Shown here: positions 54,101-64,000 of the stretch, in pieces
How positions within the stretch are numbered: position 1 is the stretch's first letter
How the letters are laid out: every line of letters begins with the position of its first letter
Assembly (NCBI GenBank): GCA_023055505.1
Contig: JALIRH010000151.1
Span: 253,001-317,000, forward strand
DNA from: Callipepla californica brunnescens
Lineage: Eukaryota; Chordata; Aves; Galliformes; Odontophoridae
Direction of reading: 5' to 3'
Length of the DNA: 64,000 nt
Notes under the pieces: model-generated
What the model saw: the letters and a program-made list of their open reading frames with translations, nothing else
Told to the model about the DNA's origin: nothing
Databases searched by the model: none
Translations under genes and position numbers: made by a program

Positions 54101-54121
54101 TTTGAGGTCCTGGGAATCCAT
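42133..54121 (-). CDS. SETDB1: SETDB1 histone H3K9 methyltransferase
   Basis: Twenty-one coding exons, 5' to 3': 53910-54121, 53453-53620, 53146-53189, 52928-53027, 52397-52564, 52105-52306, 50852-50925, 50381-50571, 49716-49845, 49279-49417, 46794-46943, 45592-46167, 45204-45320, 44941-45110, 44147-44763, 43951-43979, 43692-43824, 43240-43399, 42951-43156, 42344-42432 and 42133-42250; about 1263 residues, human 1291. It silences retroelements and genes with KAP1/ATF7IP in the nucleus. An N-terminal coiled coil ([19 protein letters not shown]) precedes Tudor domains ([33 protein letters not shown]), MBD and cysteine-rich pre-SET. The SET domain is split by a long acidic insert; [17 protein letters not shown] and post-[16 protein letters not shown] are intact. 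Exon 2 joins exon 3 one base out of frame at a four-C run (53452-53455); all other phases fit. Confidence 0.96.
42571..42852 (-). repeat. 30-bp minisatellite in a SETDB1 intron
   Basis: About nine copies of a unit built from three 10-mers, CTGGGATGCA, GTGGGATGAT and GTAGGATGCA, with some units reduced to 20 bases or extended to 40. It lies in the intron between the exons encoding YLN and HSCSPN of the SET domain. Confidence 0.95.
45487..45521 (+). mobile_element. CR1 LINE 3'-tail fragment in a SETDB1 intron
   Basis: GGTCCCTTCCAACCCCTATG followed by ATTCTGTG is the characteristic CR1 3' terminus, here in plus orientation and only about 35 bases long. Confidence 0.75.
46541..46762 (+). repeat. 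Exact 40-bp minisatellite in a SETDB1 intron
   Basis: Copies begin at 46541, 46581, 46621, 46661, 46701 and 46741 (partial). Each starts CCCAAACCTGCCCCCCAGCA and ends AATGAACCACAGCAAC, differing at only a few positions. The tight 40-bp period implies recent expansion. Confidence 0.97.
46976..47000 (+). repeat. (CA)n microsatellite
   Basis: About twelve CA dinucleotides in a SETDB1 intron, 33 bases upstream of exon 11 on the transcribed strand. Confidence 0.95.
47640..48065. mobile_element. AT-rich island, possible old LTR or 3' UTR
   Basis: This stretch is far more AT-rich than its surroundings. On the plus strand a CATTTAAGGG TATA-like element (about 47830) is followed by a short inverted GGTTGGAGATCCCTCCC tract and then T-rich sequence. 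On the minus strand it offers AATAAA at 47941-47946, which could instead end the Hakai-like transcript at 48463-48987. No TG...CA termini or target duplication could be recognised, so the LTR idea is weak. Confidence 0.3.
48463..48987 (-). CDS. Hakai (CBLL1)-like RING protein inside a SETDB1 intron
   Basis: An intronless frame of 174 codons lies in the SETDB1 intron 46944-49278, on the same strand. Residues 120-159 form a C3HC4 RING: C120, C123, C136, H138, C141, C144, C156, C159. The gaps 2-12-1-2-2-11-2 are exactly those of Hakai (CBLL1), an E3 ligase that acts on phosphorylated E-cadherin and belongs to the m6A writer complex. Similarity includes [20 protein letters not shown] before the RING and [12 protein letters not shown] within it, and starts about 17 residues upstream. 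The frame stops 11 residues after the last PSC ligand, so the adjoining phosphotyrosine-binding zinc finger is missing. The first 95 residues are unrecognised, and the start codon is simply the first in frame. It could be a lineage-specific gene, a decayed retrocopy, or an alternative SETDB1 terminal exon. Confidence 0.55.
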   Translation of the reverse strand: MLPRVTSRLCSPRSSAWTDPLTDLNDFQSAGNSGSARGLGTRGPNALSPSCSRAAPTPPPGGGGTSTVSRAGAKGGGLDGGRTQPGDPGSVSEHSEAPERVLWDPEGIMGQREAAPVHFCHHCGFPIRIYGRLAPCLHIFCCHCVVLCGLKGERRCPSCEEPVRLVQFYPPGAL

Positions 54122-54299
54122 TTCTGCTGCACGTGGAAGCACAGAGGGGTGAGTGGGACACCACGCGCAGCAGAGGGGCACAGAGCACCAGCTCAACCCC
54201 TCAGAGAGCTCGTCAGGAAGAAAACACCACGCGCAGCACCGAGACAGCGTCACAGGCGACCGAAAATTACCGAGAGCAGCGTGAGAAACCGGAGCCTCT

Positions 54300-54735
54300 C
54301 GGGACCTCCCCCCACCCCACAGCCCTCCACCCCACAGTCTCCCCCACCCCACAGCCCCTCTGCCGCCCCACAGTCCTCTCCCTCCCCCACCCCACAGCCC
54401 CCACATTCCCCTCCCCCATCCACCCCACAGCCCTCCCCCGCCCCACAGCCCCCCGCCCTTCCCCCCTCATCCCCACAGCCCCTCCCCCGCCTCACAGCCC
54501 CCACAGGGCCTCCCCCAGCCCTCCCCCCCCACAGCCCCCCCACTCCCCTCCCCCGCCTCACAGCCCCCTGCCCTTCCCCCCTCTGCCCCACAGCCCCCCC
54601 CCCCACAGCCCTCCGCCCCTCCCCCCTCCCAGCCCCCCAGCCATCCTCCCCCCAGACCCCCACCTCATCCCCACAGCCCCCCGCCCCAGAGCCCCCCCTA
54701 CAGCCCCCCCCAGCCCTCCCCCCGCCCCTCCCCCC
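54300..54735 (-). repeat. CCCCACAGCCC-type degenerate repeat upstream of SETDB1
   Basis: Irregular CCCCACAGCCCTCCCCC-like units of 10-35 bp fill the SETDB1 first intron or 5' UTR. Long open frames on both strands are composition artefacts. Confidence 0.75.
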
Positions 54736-54784
54736 CCACCTCGGCCCCACGCGGGATCGCGGCGGAGGAACGGGGCCGGGGGCG

Positions 54785-54860
54785 TCAAAACCGGAAGCCG
54801 CGTGTCGTCACTTCCGGCAGACGGAGGAAGTCGCCGTCCTCCGTCTAGCGGCCGGGGGGG
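54785..54860 (-). promoter_or_regulatory. SETDB1 promoter with paired ETS sites
   Basis: CCGGAAG at 54791-54797 and CTTCCGG at 54811-54817 are inverted ETS-core sites 20 bases apart, in CpG-rich sequence about 670 bases upstream of the start codon. This is a typical GABP-type housekeeping promoter. The start site itself is not resolved. Confidence 0.6.
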
Positions 54861-55131
54861 GGGCTGCGCATGCGCGAGATGAGAGGCGGGGCCTTAAAGG
54901 GGCCGCGTCCCCGAAAAGACGTAGCGCCGCCGCCTCGAGGACGGCGGGGGGGAGGGGCAGCCGGGGGTCCCCGAGGGGTCTGAGGAGGGAGGAGGAGAAT
55001 GATGGGGGGCCCTGCGGGGGTCCTAGGGGTAATGGAGGCTTGAGATCCGGAAGGTCTTTCCCAACGTGAGCAATCCGGAGCGCAGTGGGGGGTGGGGGCG
55101 GGGAGGGGTGGGGGCGGGGGTCCCGCGGGGC

Positions 55132-55410
<279 letters not shown>

Positions 55411-55619
55411 TCACCCCACGCCATCTCCCCGCACAGATCTGCAGCATCTCACCCCGCTGTCCCCGGTGGCACTCCTCCCAGCTCCCCTCCTACAGCCTCC
55501 CCAGGAAAATGCAGGTTAAAATATCCCGTTACAGGATCCTGTTCTGTACAGCCATGCTGCTCAGGTGTGGGGCGCAGCGGGACTTGGCTGAGCCTCCACA
55601 GGGCCAGAGAATCGGGGAA

Positions 55620-55700
55620 CCACACAATCGCAGAGTCACAGAACCGCAGAATATCACAAGATAGAAAGGTCCTGGAAGGATCTCTGAGTCCAACAGACGT
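55620..55700 (-). mobile_element. CR1 LINE 3'-tail fragment
   Basis: Plus-strand text CGCAGAGTCACAGAACCGCA ... GAAAGGTCCTGGAAGGATC ... GAGTCCAAC is the reverse complement of a CR1 3' end, in the CTXND2-ARNT interval. Confidence 0.75.
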
Positions 55701-55704
55701 GGCA

Positions 55705-56638
55705 CGGGTTAGGAAGGGACAGGAGCATGTGGGACAGCCACGCTAAGCAAACAGAGGTGTACAAGAGAAGGTTTGTTCAGGCTGGTGCCAGGAAAGCCAA
55801 CAAACACAGGTTTGTTTGTGCTTATAATACTCTGGGGACAAGCAAACACAGCACACCCCCCCCCAGCTCTGAGCCCTGCTGTGTGTGCTGAGTGGGGCTG
55901 CCCCTTACCTCCCTCCAGATGGACAAACGGACAGGCAGACAGATGAACCAGCCCTGCGTCCCGCTGCCTGCGGCTCTCGTGCCGCCCTCGGTCAGTTGGC
56001 CTCATCAATACTGCAGGGACACGGATGAATACTGCATGGACACGGCGGCACTGGGGCTGGATGTCACCTCCCCGGGCCTCATCAATACTGCATGGACACG
56101 GCGGCATGGCTGTACCACGCTGCCCACAGCAGCGTCACCTTTCAGCCGCTCCCTGTAATGGAGAGAAGCGATCCTGCGGAGTGAATGTTCCCCTTGTGGG
56201 ACACAAAGCACTCAGCACCTCCTGGCAGGCTCAGGTGCGGACCTGGAGGAGTGAACTGGGAGGATGAAGGGTGTTTATCTGCCCGCCCAGCAGCAGCCCC
56301 AGGCCCCTCGCCTCCCCCCAGCCCAGGGGTGACCTGCAGGGGGGCAGGGGCCGCTGTGGGTGCTGAGCAGAGCAGAACTGCTGCTGCACTCTGTGCCCTG
56401 AGCTGCTCTGCCGCTCGAATAGAGGTGCAGGGACAATAAATTACTTAAATACCATAGAAGTGAGAGGCGGTGGTGCTGGAGGGGCTCCCCAGCTCAAATC
56501 CCAATCCTAATCCCTCAGTCCAAATCCCAACCCCTCAATCCCAACCCCAATCCCAACCCCTCAGTCTCAGTCCCAGTCCCAATCCCAGTTCAAATCCTAA
56601 TCCCAATTCCCATCAATCTCGGGATAAACCGAACAAAG
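55705..56638. other. CTXND2-ARNT interval; no gene seen
   Basis: A direct duplication of an ATACTGCATGGACACGGCGG segment occurs at about 56031 and 56086. A simple AATCCCAACCCC repeat runs from about 56500 to 56610. An AATAAA at 56438-56443 on the plus strand has no gene upstream of it. Nothing coding is recognised. Confidence 0.5.
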
Positions 56639-57023
56639 TGACGTCATCCCTCCCAGCCCCCCCCCCCACTGCTCCCCCTCCCTCCGCACCCCTAACGGCC
56701 ACGCCCATCAGTGACCACGCCCCCTTATTAACCACGCCCATTTCTGACCACGCCCCATCAGTGACCTCGCCTCCTGTGGGCGTGCCGCGGTCTCGCTGCG
56801 TTCGCCCCGCCCCCTTTTGGGCGGACCAATAGCAGCGCGCCGTGTCCCCCGTCGCCCCGCCCCTCGCGGCGGGCGGGTCGCGCTGCGCGGCGCCGCGGAG
56901 GGTTTTCCTGCGCCGCCATCTTGGCCGCGACGGCGGCGGTGGAGCGGGAGGAGGAGGGGGAGGAGGAGGAAGAGGAGGAGGAAGAGCAGGGGTGGGGGGG
57001 GTGGCGGCGGGTCGGGCCGCGCC
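56639..57023 (+). promoter_or_regulatory. ARNT promoter: CRE, CACC-box array, CCAAT, YY1
   Basis: Elements in order are a full CRE TGACGTCA (56639-56646); four CCACGCCC boxes at 56699, 56715, 56732 and 56748 with 16-17 base spacing; a CCAAT box (56826-56830); and a YY1-type GCCGCCATCTTGG (56912-56924). The start codon is at 57024. The motif mix is that of a broad CpG-island promoter with KLF/Sp binding. Confidence 0.6.
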
Positions 57024-60000
57024 ATGGCCGCCACCGCCGCCAACCCGGGTGAGCAGCGCGGGGCGGGGCGGGGCGTGCGGCCGCGGGGAGCGCGAGGCCT
57101 TCCCGGGGCTGAGGGGGGTGGGGGAGGGGGGGCAGTGCCTGTGGGGGGTGGGGGGGAGGGGGGGCAGTGCCTGTGGGGGGTGGGGGGAGGGGGGGGCAGT
57201 GCCTGTGGGGGGTGGGCGTCGTTTCGGGGTGAAGGAGGGGATTTGGGGCCCCGCTCCGCCGCTCCACGCGCGTTTTCCTGCGGGGATTTGTTTGGGGGAG
57301 GAGGACCTCCTGCGGGACCCCCGCGCTGCCGGAGCGGAGCGTGAGCCGCGGGGAGAGCAGCAGCGCCCGTCCGTCTGCGCTGCGAGCCGCTGGGAACGGC
57401 GGGAACCCACTGGGAAGCACTGGGGGCTTGTGGCAGCGCGCTGACCCCGAAAGGGACCCTGTGCTCCTCGAGGCTCCGCCGGGCTCCCGGCAGGACCCGG
57501 CTCGGCGCGGTGATGCGGTGGGTTGGGGTTTGAGTGCCTTCTCCGTGCCGTTGTGCTGCGACATTGCCTTGTGGCTGTGTGGTGTTCGCTCAGAGCCGGT
57601 GGGCTCTGGGCTCGTGCGGTGCATTCAGGTTCATTGGGGGCTCCTTGGTGTCTCTGCTGGAGGATGACCTCTTGTGTTTGGATTCTGACGGGGCAGGAAG
57701 CTTTAGGTGCTGGGAGGACACCCTGTGCTGCTGCTCCAGCAATCCCAGGCTCGGAGTTGTGTGCTGAAACGCAGCGTTCCTGGTTCACGTTCCCAGTGGA
57801 CGGATCTGGAGTGGGGACTGCCCACCCCACGCTCTGTGTCTGTGGGGCGGGCTCTGCTGGGGGCAGGATTGGCAGATGGACCCCGCTGCAATGTGGTATT
57901 ATGGGGGAAGGAGGATATTTGTGAGCACGTCCTCAGGGCGGCGTGGAGCTCTGCCGCCCCGAGCTCAGAGACAAAAAGTTCTCCTGGAAGAGGAGCGTCC
58001 ACATCTGTGTTCAATATCTGTGACGGACGGCGTCAGCGCGGCGCTCCGACAGCAGAGGGAGGTGCTTGCTCGGGGTGAGCCCTGCTCCACGGGGGTTACT
58101 GCTCCATTAATTGCTTCGTGGGTTTCATGATTAACTGGGGTGGTTGGAACGCTCCTGGTGCTGCCGTGCGGTTCATCAGTTGGTGTCTGCTGGGGGAAGG
58201 GGCTCCGAGGCCGCCTGCTGCCTCCCAGGGAGGGCTCTGCAGGGCTGGGAGCACTGCGCTGAGCTCTGTGTGCACCTCAGTGGGTGAGCAGCAGAAGCTC
58301 GGAGCTGTACCCGGCCCTGGGAAGCGGGCACACGCTGCTGGGCTGGGACACCGCCCTCGAGGGCTGCGCGTGGTGCAGGGACTGCGTTTCAGAGCCCCTC
58401 TCCTAAATCACAGCTCCGAGCGCTCTGGGCTGTTTTGTTTGTGACTTTGTTTCTGAAGCTCCTTGCTGTGCAGATGCCAGCAGTTGCGACAGAGCCCTTC
58501 CCGGGGGGCCGGGCTGAGGGCCTCGTTCCCCCCCGCGCTGCTCTCCGCCCTCTTCCATCCTGGGCCCAACTGTTGGAACAGGGATCTGCCAACATCAGCA
58601 TCAGCTACAAACGGGGGTCCTTCGTTTCCCCGTGCTGCCCCATGCTCGTCTCCTGCAGCCTTCCTTTGACATAAGACGTGCTGGAAGCGAGCAGGGGCTG
58701 ATTCTGGAAGGCCCGGAGCAGAGACCTGACGGGAGTGCAGCTCTCATTGCAGCAGTGGTTGAAGGAGCATCGCTGAGAAGTGAAGCTGAAGCTCTCCCCT
58801 TTGGTCGCCCTCAGGGTTGGTGGGTTTGGAGGATGCACTCGTTGCCTTCGTGTTATTCCAGAGGTGAATGTTTCTGAGGAGGAGGATGAAGGCTCTGCTG
58901 GGACGCCCTGCCCACCCCCCCCAGCCCTCTTTACACAGTGATTTGTGGAGGAACTGTGCAGTGCTGCTTCCTTCCCCTGCCCTGAGCAGGAAATTCCTCG
59001 CTCCTTAATGAAAACGGAGCGGTGCTCCAGGAACTTGATTTCTGCTCAGATCGTGGCCTTTGTGTTTACGTGCTGGAAAGCTGCGGGCTCCCAGAAGAAA
59101 GGAAGGCACTTCCACCCTGGTTTGCCTGCACCCAACACAGCCCTTGGGACTGGGACTTGGATGGGGAGGGGGAGAGAGAGTCTTCCATCCGCAGCAGTGC
59201 TTGAGATGGCTCAGGTCGGGTGTGCAGAGCATGAGGAGGGGGACAGCGATCATCCAACAGAGAGGATAAATGATTTCAGGTGCAGCTCTGTGCTGTGTGG
59301 TGCACTGCACTCTGCCAGGGATGAAACCTCATCGCCAACGCCCACGTGAGTGCTGCTGTGGGGTTAAAATCCAGAAGGAAAGGGGGAAAAAAAGGTTAAA
59401 ACGGGAGGAGCACACGGAGAAGAGCGCTGTGCCCGAGGTGAGCAGTCAGCACTGGGTGCTGCTGCACAGATGTCTTCGTGGTGCTGCTGTCCTTTGCATT
59501 GCCTGTTGCTGTTGGCTCAGATGGGATTTCACTGCCCCGGAGCTTTGGGGCTGCTCTGATTGTACTTTGTGTGCTGGTGGAGCCTGGCTCAGGTTCTTTG
59601 CTCTCCCTCGAGCTGTGGCAGTGTTTGGTTCTGTGTTCAGGAGGCGTGGAGGGACGTGTCCCCCCCACCCTGGCAGAGCAGAGTGTGTTTGTGGTGCTTT
59701 GGGGCACTGTGCTGAGCGCTGTGCTGGGGCTGTGTGGCTGAGCTGCTGTGTTGGCAGAGCCCGTTCAGTGAGTGCTGTGCAGTGAACTTCAGAGAGCCAC
59801 AGCTGCGGATTTTCTGTGCGTTTATGGCAGAGAAAAGTGGCAGAAACTCCTTTGAAAAGCCTTGTCATCTGTGCAGTGAGAGCTTGGGCCCGGAGCTGGA
59901 CCTCAGTGTCGTTCTGGGGTAGAACTGCTGGTTCTGCTGTGTGTGCTCAGCAGTCGTGGTGCCCGTGGTGCTGCAGAGCAGTAGGAACTGCTGTCTGAAA

Positions 60001-63000
60001 GGCCGTGCTTTGCAGGGTGCCCTACGAGCACCATCGTTCATTCTTTGTCCCCTGAGACCCCTCGTTGAGAGGCACTGTTGGTGTGGTTCAGGTGAGCCCA
60101 CATCTCTTCTCCCCTCCTGCGGAGCTGTGCAGCCCGGAGTGGGTTCAGCCCCGCGGTCACATCAGACTCCTCCTCCACCTAAAGAAGAGTCCACATCTTT
60201 TAGCTCAGCGATCTGAGCTTATGAAAGCAGCATGTGCTCCCAGCCCGAGGTGGGCCCTTAGTGCCGAGCACGGGGAGGCAGCAGATGAAGGGCTGGGAAC
60301 ACACGGCACAGGAGCTGCGCTGCAGACACTGCAGTGTTTAAGGAGAACGTGCTGAGAACACCCTCCCATCTGAGCCGGAGGAACGTTTGATGTCACAGCC
60401 GTTTCTCTTTCTCCCCTCCCCTGTTTAGAAATGGCATCGGATGTCTCCTCGCTGAGCGCAGCCGTGGGCTCAGGGAACCCCGGGGCCGGAGCTCAGAGCG
60501 GAGGAACCATCGTGCAGAGAGCGGCCAAGAGGCGTCCTGGGTGAGCGTGGGCTGTCTGTGGGGCGGCGTGGGCTGTCTGTGGGGCGGCGTGGGCTGTCTG
60601 TGGGGCGGCGTGGGCTGTCTGTGGGGCAGCGTGGGCTGTCTGTGGGGCAGCGTGGGCTGTCTGTGGGGCAGCGTGGGCTGTCTGTGGGGCAGGAGGACTT
60701 CTGGTAAGCCTCCATGCCTGCATTCACTCCTCTTTGCAGTGATAGGTTTCTGCCACTTGTTTCCCTGTTCTGTACTACACACACACACACACAAAAAAAA
60801 AGGAGGTGGAAGAGATGAGTTAGAGCTCCCGGGAGGAAAGGATTGATCCCTGAGGAGCGGGGACACACAGATCACTGCTGCAGCTCAGTGGGGAGTGTGT
60901 GTGCCCCACTCGGAGCTGCGTGGCTGCGGGGAAGCCACAGTGTGCTCGTGGGAGGTGTTCTGTTTGCTGCAGATGCCTCTGCAAATTAAAAGGATATTGA
61001 GTGGCTTCTCTTCAATTCCTGGCACGAGGAATCTCCTCTTAACTTTCGAGCTAATTAAAATCTCTCCCCGCCCTCCTCGTTGTTCGCTTCCCTTTGCCTC
61101 CATTCGCTGCCATGTGTTCCAGCACTTCATTTAGGAGCGCAGCGCTGCACTGACTCTGCGTGCCAGCTTTCCATCCTGGGAGGGAGCACAGTGCAGAGCC
61201 CTCTGTGCCCTCACACACACTCCTTGGGATCGTGTTTGATCCGTTATGGCACAGTGACATCCTGCTTTCAGACACTGCCTGAGTCCCTGAGTGCTTGGTT
61301 AATGTTGCTCACCTTGCTTGTTTTTCAGGCTTGATTTTGATGACGATGGCGAAGGGAACAGTAAATTCCTCAGGTGAGGGAGAGCCTGGTGTGCAGCAGT
61401 TCTGCTGTGTGGGGTGGGTGCCTGTGCACCTCCCGAGGAGCAGCGTGCTGTCCGTGCGGTGTTCCCAGCAGCGCAGGGGGAGGGGGGGCTCTGGAAGAAG
61501 GAGGTTTGGAGCTCTCGTGTCATTGAGTTGCGGTCTCTGTGTGGCTCAGGGCTGGGCAGCGTGCAGCTCCGTTGGTGAGCTGTTGAGTTGCTCAGAGATG
61601 AGGTCAGGGTGGCCCTGGTGGGTGCAGGGTCTGCGCGTGGGGCCCTTTGCATGCAGGCGTTGTCTCCAGAGCTCAGTTTAACCTGTTGCTCTGTGCAGTT
61701 CCCTGCTCCACACCGGCTGCTTTCTGTGTGGTTTGATGAACTTTCTTCTCCAGTGTCTCTGGAAGGAGTGTGAACGTTTAAGAGCTCTTCTCCCCCTCTC
61801 CCAGGTGCGACGATGACCCGATGCCCAACGACAAGGAGCGCTTTGCCAGGTGAGGCTGTGCTGTGCAGTGCCCTTCTCTCCATCACTTCGATTTTCCTCT
61901 GCTTTGGAGGAAGGTGCTCTCACACCGAAGGATATTGTGAGGAACTGATGGTCTTTCTCAATGTTTCAGCTGTTGCTTTGGGCTCTCGTTCTTTTCTCCT
62001 GCCTGGAAAGCTTGCTTAGTTCAGGTTTTACTGGCCAGGGTTTCCTGGCTGGTCCGGTGCTTAGCTCTGTGTGGCTTGTGTGCCTCGTGGCAGTTAGGCA
62101 GAGGTTTCCTTCAGATGGAGACTTCCCAGGGGACACAGTAACGCTGTGGGTGATATTTACCTCAGTGTTAGTGGGGCAGATCTCAGCTCTGGGTGCTCCG
62201 GGGGTGGTGTGGGCTGCGGGGCCCCGTCCTGAGCCTTCCCTGGGGTCATGCAGTGAGGTGGTGGGGCTGGGAGTGAAGGCTTCCCCAGGAGGGGACCTGA
62301 GGCGCAGCACACTGACGATCTATGCTAGGATGATGCAGAGCACCAGAAGGACGATCTGTAGGCAAGCCTTGCAGTGCTGCATGGCCTCAGGGCCACCTAA
62401 AGGAGAGATCCTCCTAGCTGTCTGTCCCAGTCAGTGCACACAAGGTAAGAGAGGGGGAAAAGGCAGAGCAGCCATCGCAGTGCCACGGCTGCTGAGGTTC
62501 AGCCCCTCTGCCTGCAGTGCCTGGTGATGGCTTGCAGTCTTGCAGTCCCACCTGGGGCAGCTGTCTGGAGTGCGGAGCAGGGAAGCAGTCTCTGGCATCC
62601 CGACCATGGCAGTCAGAGCAGGCAGCACAGCCCTGGCTGCCCGCAGCTCCCAGCACTGCTCGTGTCGTGCTCCTCAGCTCTGTGGGTGCCCCCGTTGTGC
62701 TGTTCATTGAACCCTTGCTACCTTTCCGAGGCTGAGATCAGAAGCTGCTGCTCGGGAGATGCGCTGTGTGGTGTGGCTGTTGGTGGTTTGTTATCCAGGG
62801 CAGGCAGATCTCAAAGGGAGAAACGTCCCAGCCTTGGCAGAACGGGGCGTGCAGGTTCCTCCTCCCACAGGCTGTGGGATGTCTGCTTGCTGGAGCTCAC
62901 AGCCGCGTTGTCCTGAGCTCTGTCCGTAGCAGAGATGTGTGTTGTGAACTGTGCTGTCTGTGAGCCCGGCTGCCTCCAGACCTTGTTGGTTTTCCTTAAA

Positions 63001-63379
63001 CCCGCTTTTCTGGTTTGTGGATAGCACCACAGAGGCCGTCCTTGGTTGGTTTCCTTTTCCTCCAAGGGAAGGTCAGCTTCACACGGCCAGCGGTGCCCTG
63101 AACCCTTCCCCTTGTGCAGAGCAGACTGCACTGAGCTGTGTACCCCATCTCGTTTTGTCATCCCGAGGGCACCCTGGAGCGGAGCAGCAGCGTGGATGGC
63201 AGCGTGGGGCTGCGCAGTGCCCGTTGTGCTCCTGGAACCGCTGCTCTGCGCCGTGTTTCCTCGTGCCTCCTTCCCAGCTCTCATTCCTTTCAACTTTTTT
63301 CCATTGTAGCTTAGCTCGCTGATTTTATTTTTAGGTCTGATGATGAGCAGAGTTCAGCGGATAAGGAGAGACTTGCCAG
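57024..63379 (+). CDS. ARNT: ARNT (HIF-1 beta), first five coding exons, partial
   Basis: Exons: 57024-57048 (MAATAANP), 60429-60540, 61329-61373, 61805-61849 and 63335-63379; the gene continues past the window. ARNT is the bHLH-PAS partner of AHR, HIF alpha and SIM proteins and acts in the nucleus. The visible part is the N-terminus before the bHLH: EMASDVSSLSAAVGSGNPGA, then the nuclear import region IVQRAAKRRPGLDFDDDG, then RCDDDPMPNDKERFAR and RSDDEQSSADKERLAR. Exons 3, 4 and 5 are each exactly 45 bases with the same phase, so each can be skipped without changing frame. In mammals the exon encoding the SDDEQSSADKERLAR block is alternatively used. The AG at 63997-63998 is probably not the next acceptor, since TG follows rather than the expected glutamate codon. 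Confidence 0.96.
57105..57215 (+). repeat. 36-bp G-rich repeat in ARNT intron 1
   Basis: Three copies of a unit with GGGGGGCAGTGCCTGTGG and a variable GGGGTGGGGG part, just downstream of exon 1. Confidence 0.88.
57216..60428. other. ARNT intron 1, remainder
   Basis: No gene, RNA gene or clear repeat is recognised. The CpG-rich promoter side fades by about 57500, and base composition becomes more balanced than in most of the window. Confidence 0.6.
60547..60693 (+). repeat. 21-bp minisatellite at the ARNT exon 2 donor
   Basis: Seven copies of GTGGGCTGTCTGTGGGGCGGC, the later ones with GGCAGC. The array begins six bases after the exon 2/intron junction at 60540. Confidence 0.96.
61850..63334. 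other. ARNT intron 4; nothing recognised
   Basis: No coding similarity, RNA gene or tandem repeat is seen in this 1.5 kb intron. Confidence 0.5.
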
Positions 63380-64000
63380 GTAGGAGAACGGAGATTGCAA
63401 GCATGGACCAGCAGAGTGTTTCCTTCCCTTCGTGTCTCTCCAGGCGTCCCTCCTCCTTTTTGTTCCCCTCCTTCCCTCCACTGCTGCAGTAGAGGACTTG
63501 GAAATGGACAGGCTCCTGGAAATGGCTGTGTAATTGGGAGTAGGAGGGGAGAGGCATCCAGCGGTGCTGCAGGAACATCCCTGGGAACACGTGGAAGGAT
63601 CTGTTCCCCGACAGTTGCCGGGCAGAGCGTGCTTGGGCTGCTGCTTGCACTGAGCTGCGCAGCTTTGCTAACCCGTGCTGGCTCAGGGCAGCTGTGGCTC
63701 CTTCTGCTGTGCTGAGGTTTCCTCCCAGGAGCACTGCTTTACAGTCAGAGCAGTCGTTGATCAGTGCACTCTGCACGTTGGGGGTTTCTTCATACCTCTG
63801 CATTTTGTGGCCCTGTATAAAATGTCCAGGGAAGGTAACGTCCTTCCCGTGGGGGGGAGATGGGTTTCCAGAACGCAGGGTGTTTCTTCCCAGGTTTGTG
63901 ATGTTGTTTCTTGGGGCTGTGGCTCTCTCTGGAGTGGCTGAAGCTGTCATCTGAGCGCTGCTGGGGCTGTGTCATTGGGGGCTGCGTTTCCCCTGCAGTG

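Noticed and set aside
54122..54750. Long proline/histidine frames upstream of SETDB1
   Set aside because: They arise from the CCCCACAGCCC degenerate repeat.
63986..64000. TTTCCCCTGCAG at the window end as the next ARNT acceptor
   Set aside because: The exon after RSDDEQSSADKERLAR should begin by completing arginine and then encode glutamate; TG follows here.

Overview
This window is vertebrate nuclear DNA and almost certainly comes from a bird microchromosome. All genes have introns with GT-AG boundaries, the sequence is very GC-rich, many introns are only 70-300 bp, minisatellites are frequent, and three short CR1-type LINE 3' tails are visible. A galliform such as chicken is likely, but the species cannot be proven from the sequence alone.

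Gene order is VPS72 (3' end, +), TMOD4 (+), SCNM1 (-), LYSMD1 (+), SEMA6C (+), GABPB2 (-), MLLT11 (-), CDC42SE1 (+), PRUNE1 (-), MINDY1 (+), CERS2 (+), SETDB1 (-), CTXND2 (-), ARNT (+, first five coding exons). As I recall the human map, this is the human 1q21.3 block read in the opposite direction, with every relative orientation kept. I do not see TNFAIP8L2, MENT, BNIPL or ANXA9, which lie between these genes in human. There is no operon logic. SCNM1/LYSMD1 and PRUNE1/MINDY1 start divergently from CpG-rich intervals. TMOD4/SCNM1, SEMA6C/GABPB2, CDC42SE1/PRUNE1 and CERS2/SETDB1 end tail to tail.

Region by region: 1-3.6 kb holds the end of a chromatin-remodelling subunit and a muscle actin-capping gene. 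4.5-7.4 kb holds a minor-spliceosome factor and a LysM protein sharing a promoter. 8.8-15 kb holds a transmembrane semaphorin whose introns carry four different minisatellites. 16-21.3 kb holds the GABP beta-2 gene. 22-24 kb holds MLLT11. 27-37 kb holds CDC42SE1, PRUNE1 and MINDY1. 38-41 kb holds ceramide synthase 2. 42-55 kb holds the H3K9 methyltransferase SETDB1. 55-64 kb holds a tiny cortexin-type membrane protein and the start of ARNT.

The most interesting item is an open frame inside a SETDB1 intron (48463-48987, minus strand). It encodes a RING domain with the exact zinc-ligand spacing of the E3 ligase Hakai (CBLL1), and I know of no described gene there. A second pattern is six apparent single-base frameshifts in SEMA6C (three), PRUNE1, MINDY1 and SETDB1. 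Each is consistent with one extra base, five of the six map to G/C runs of four or more, and all are otherwise well-conserved coding sequence, so sequence or assembly error is more likely than gene decay. Exon coordinates below were read by eye from splice sites and family similarity recalled from knowledge; no alignments were run.
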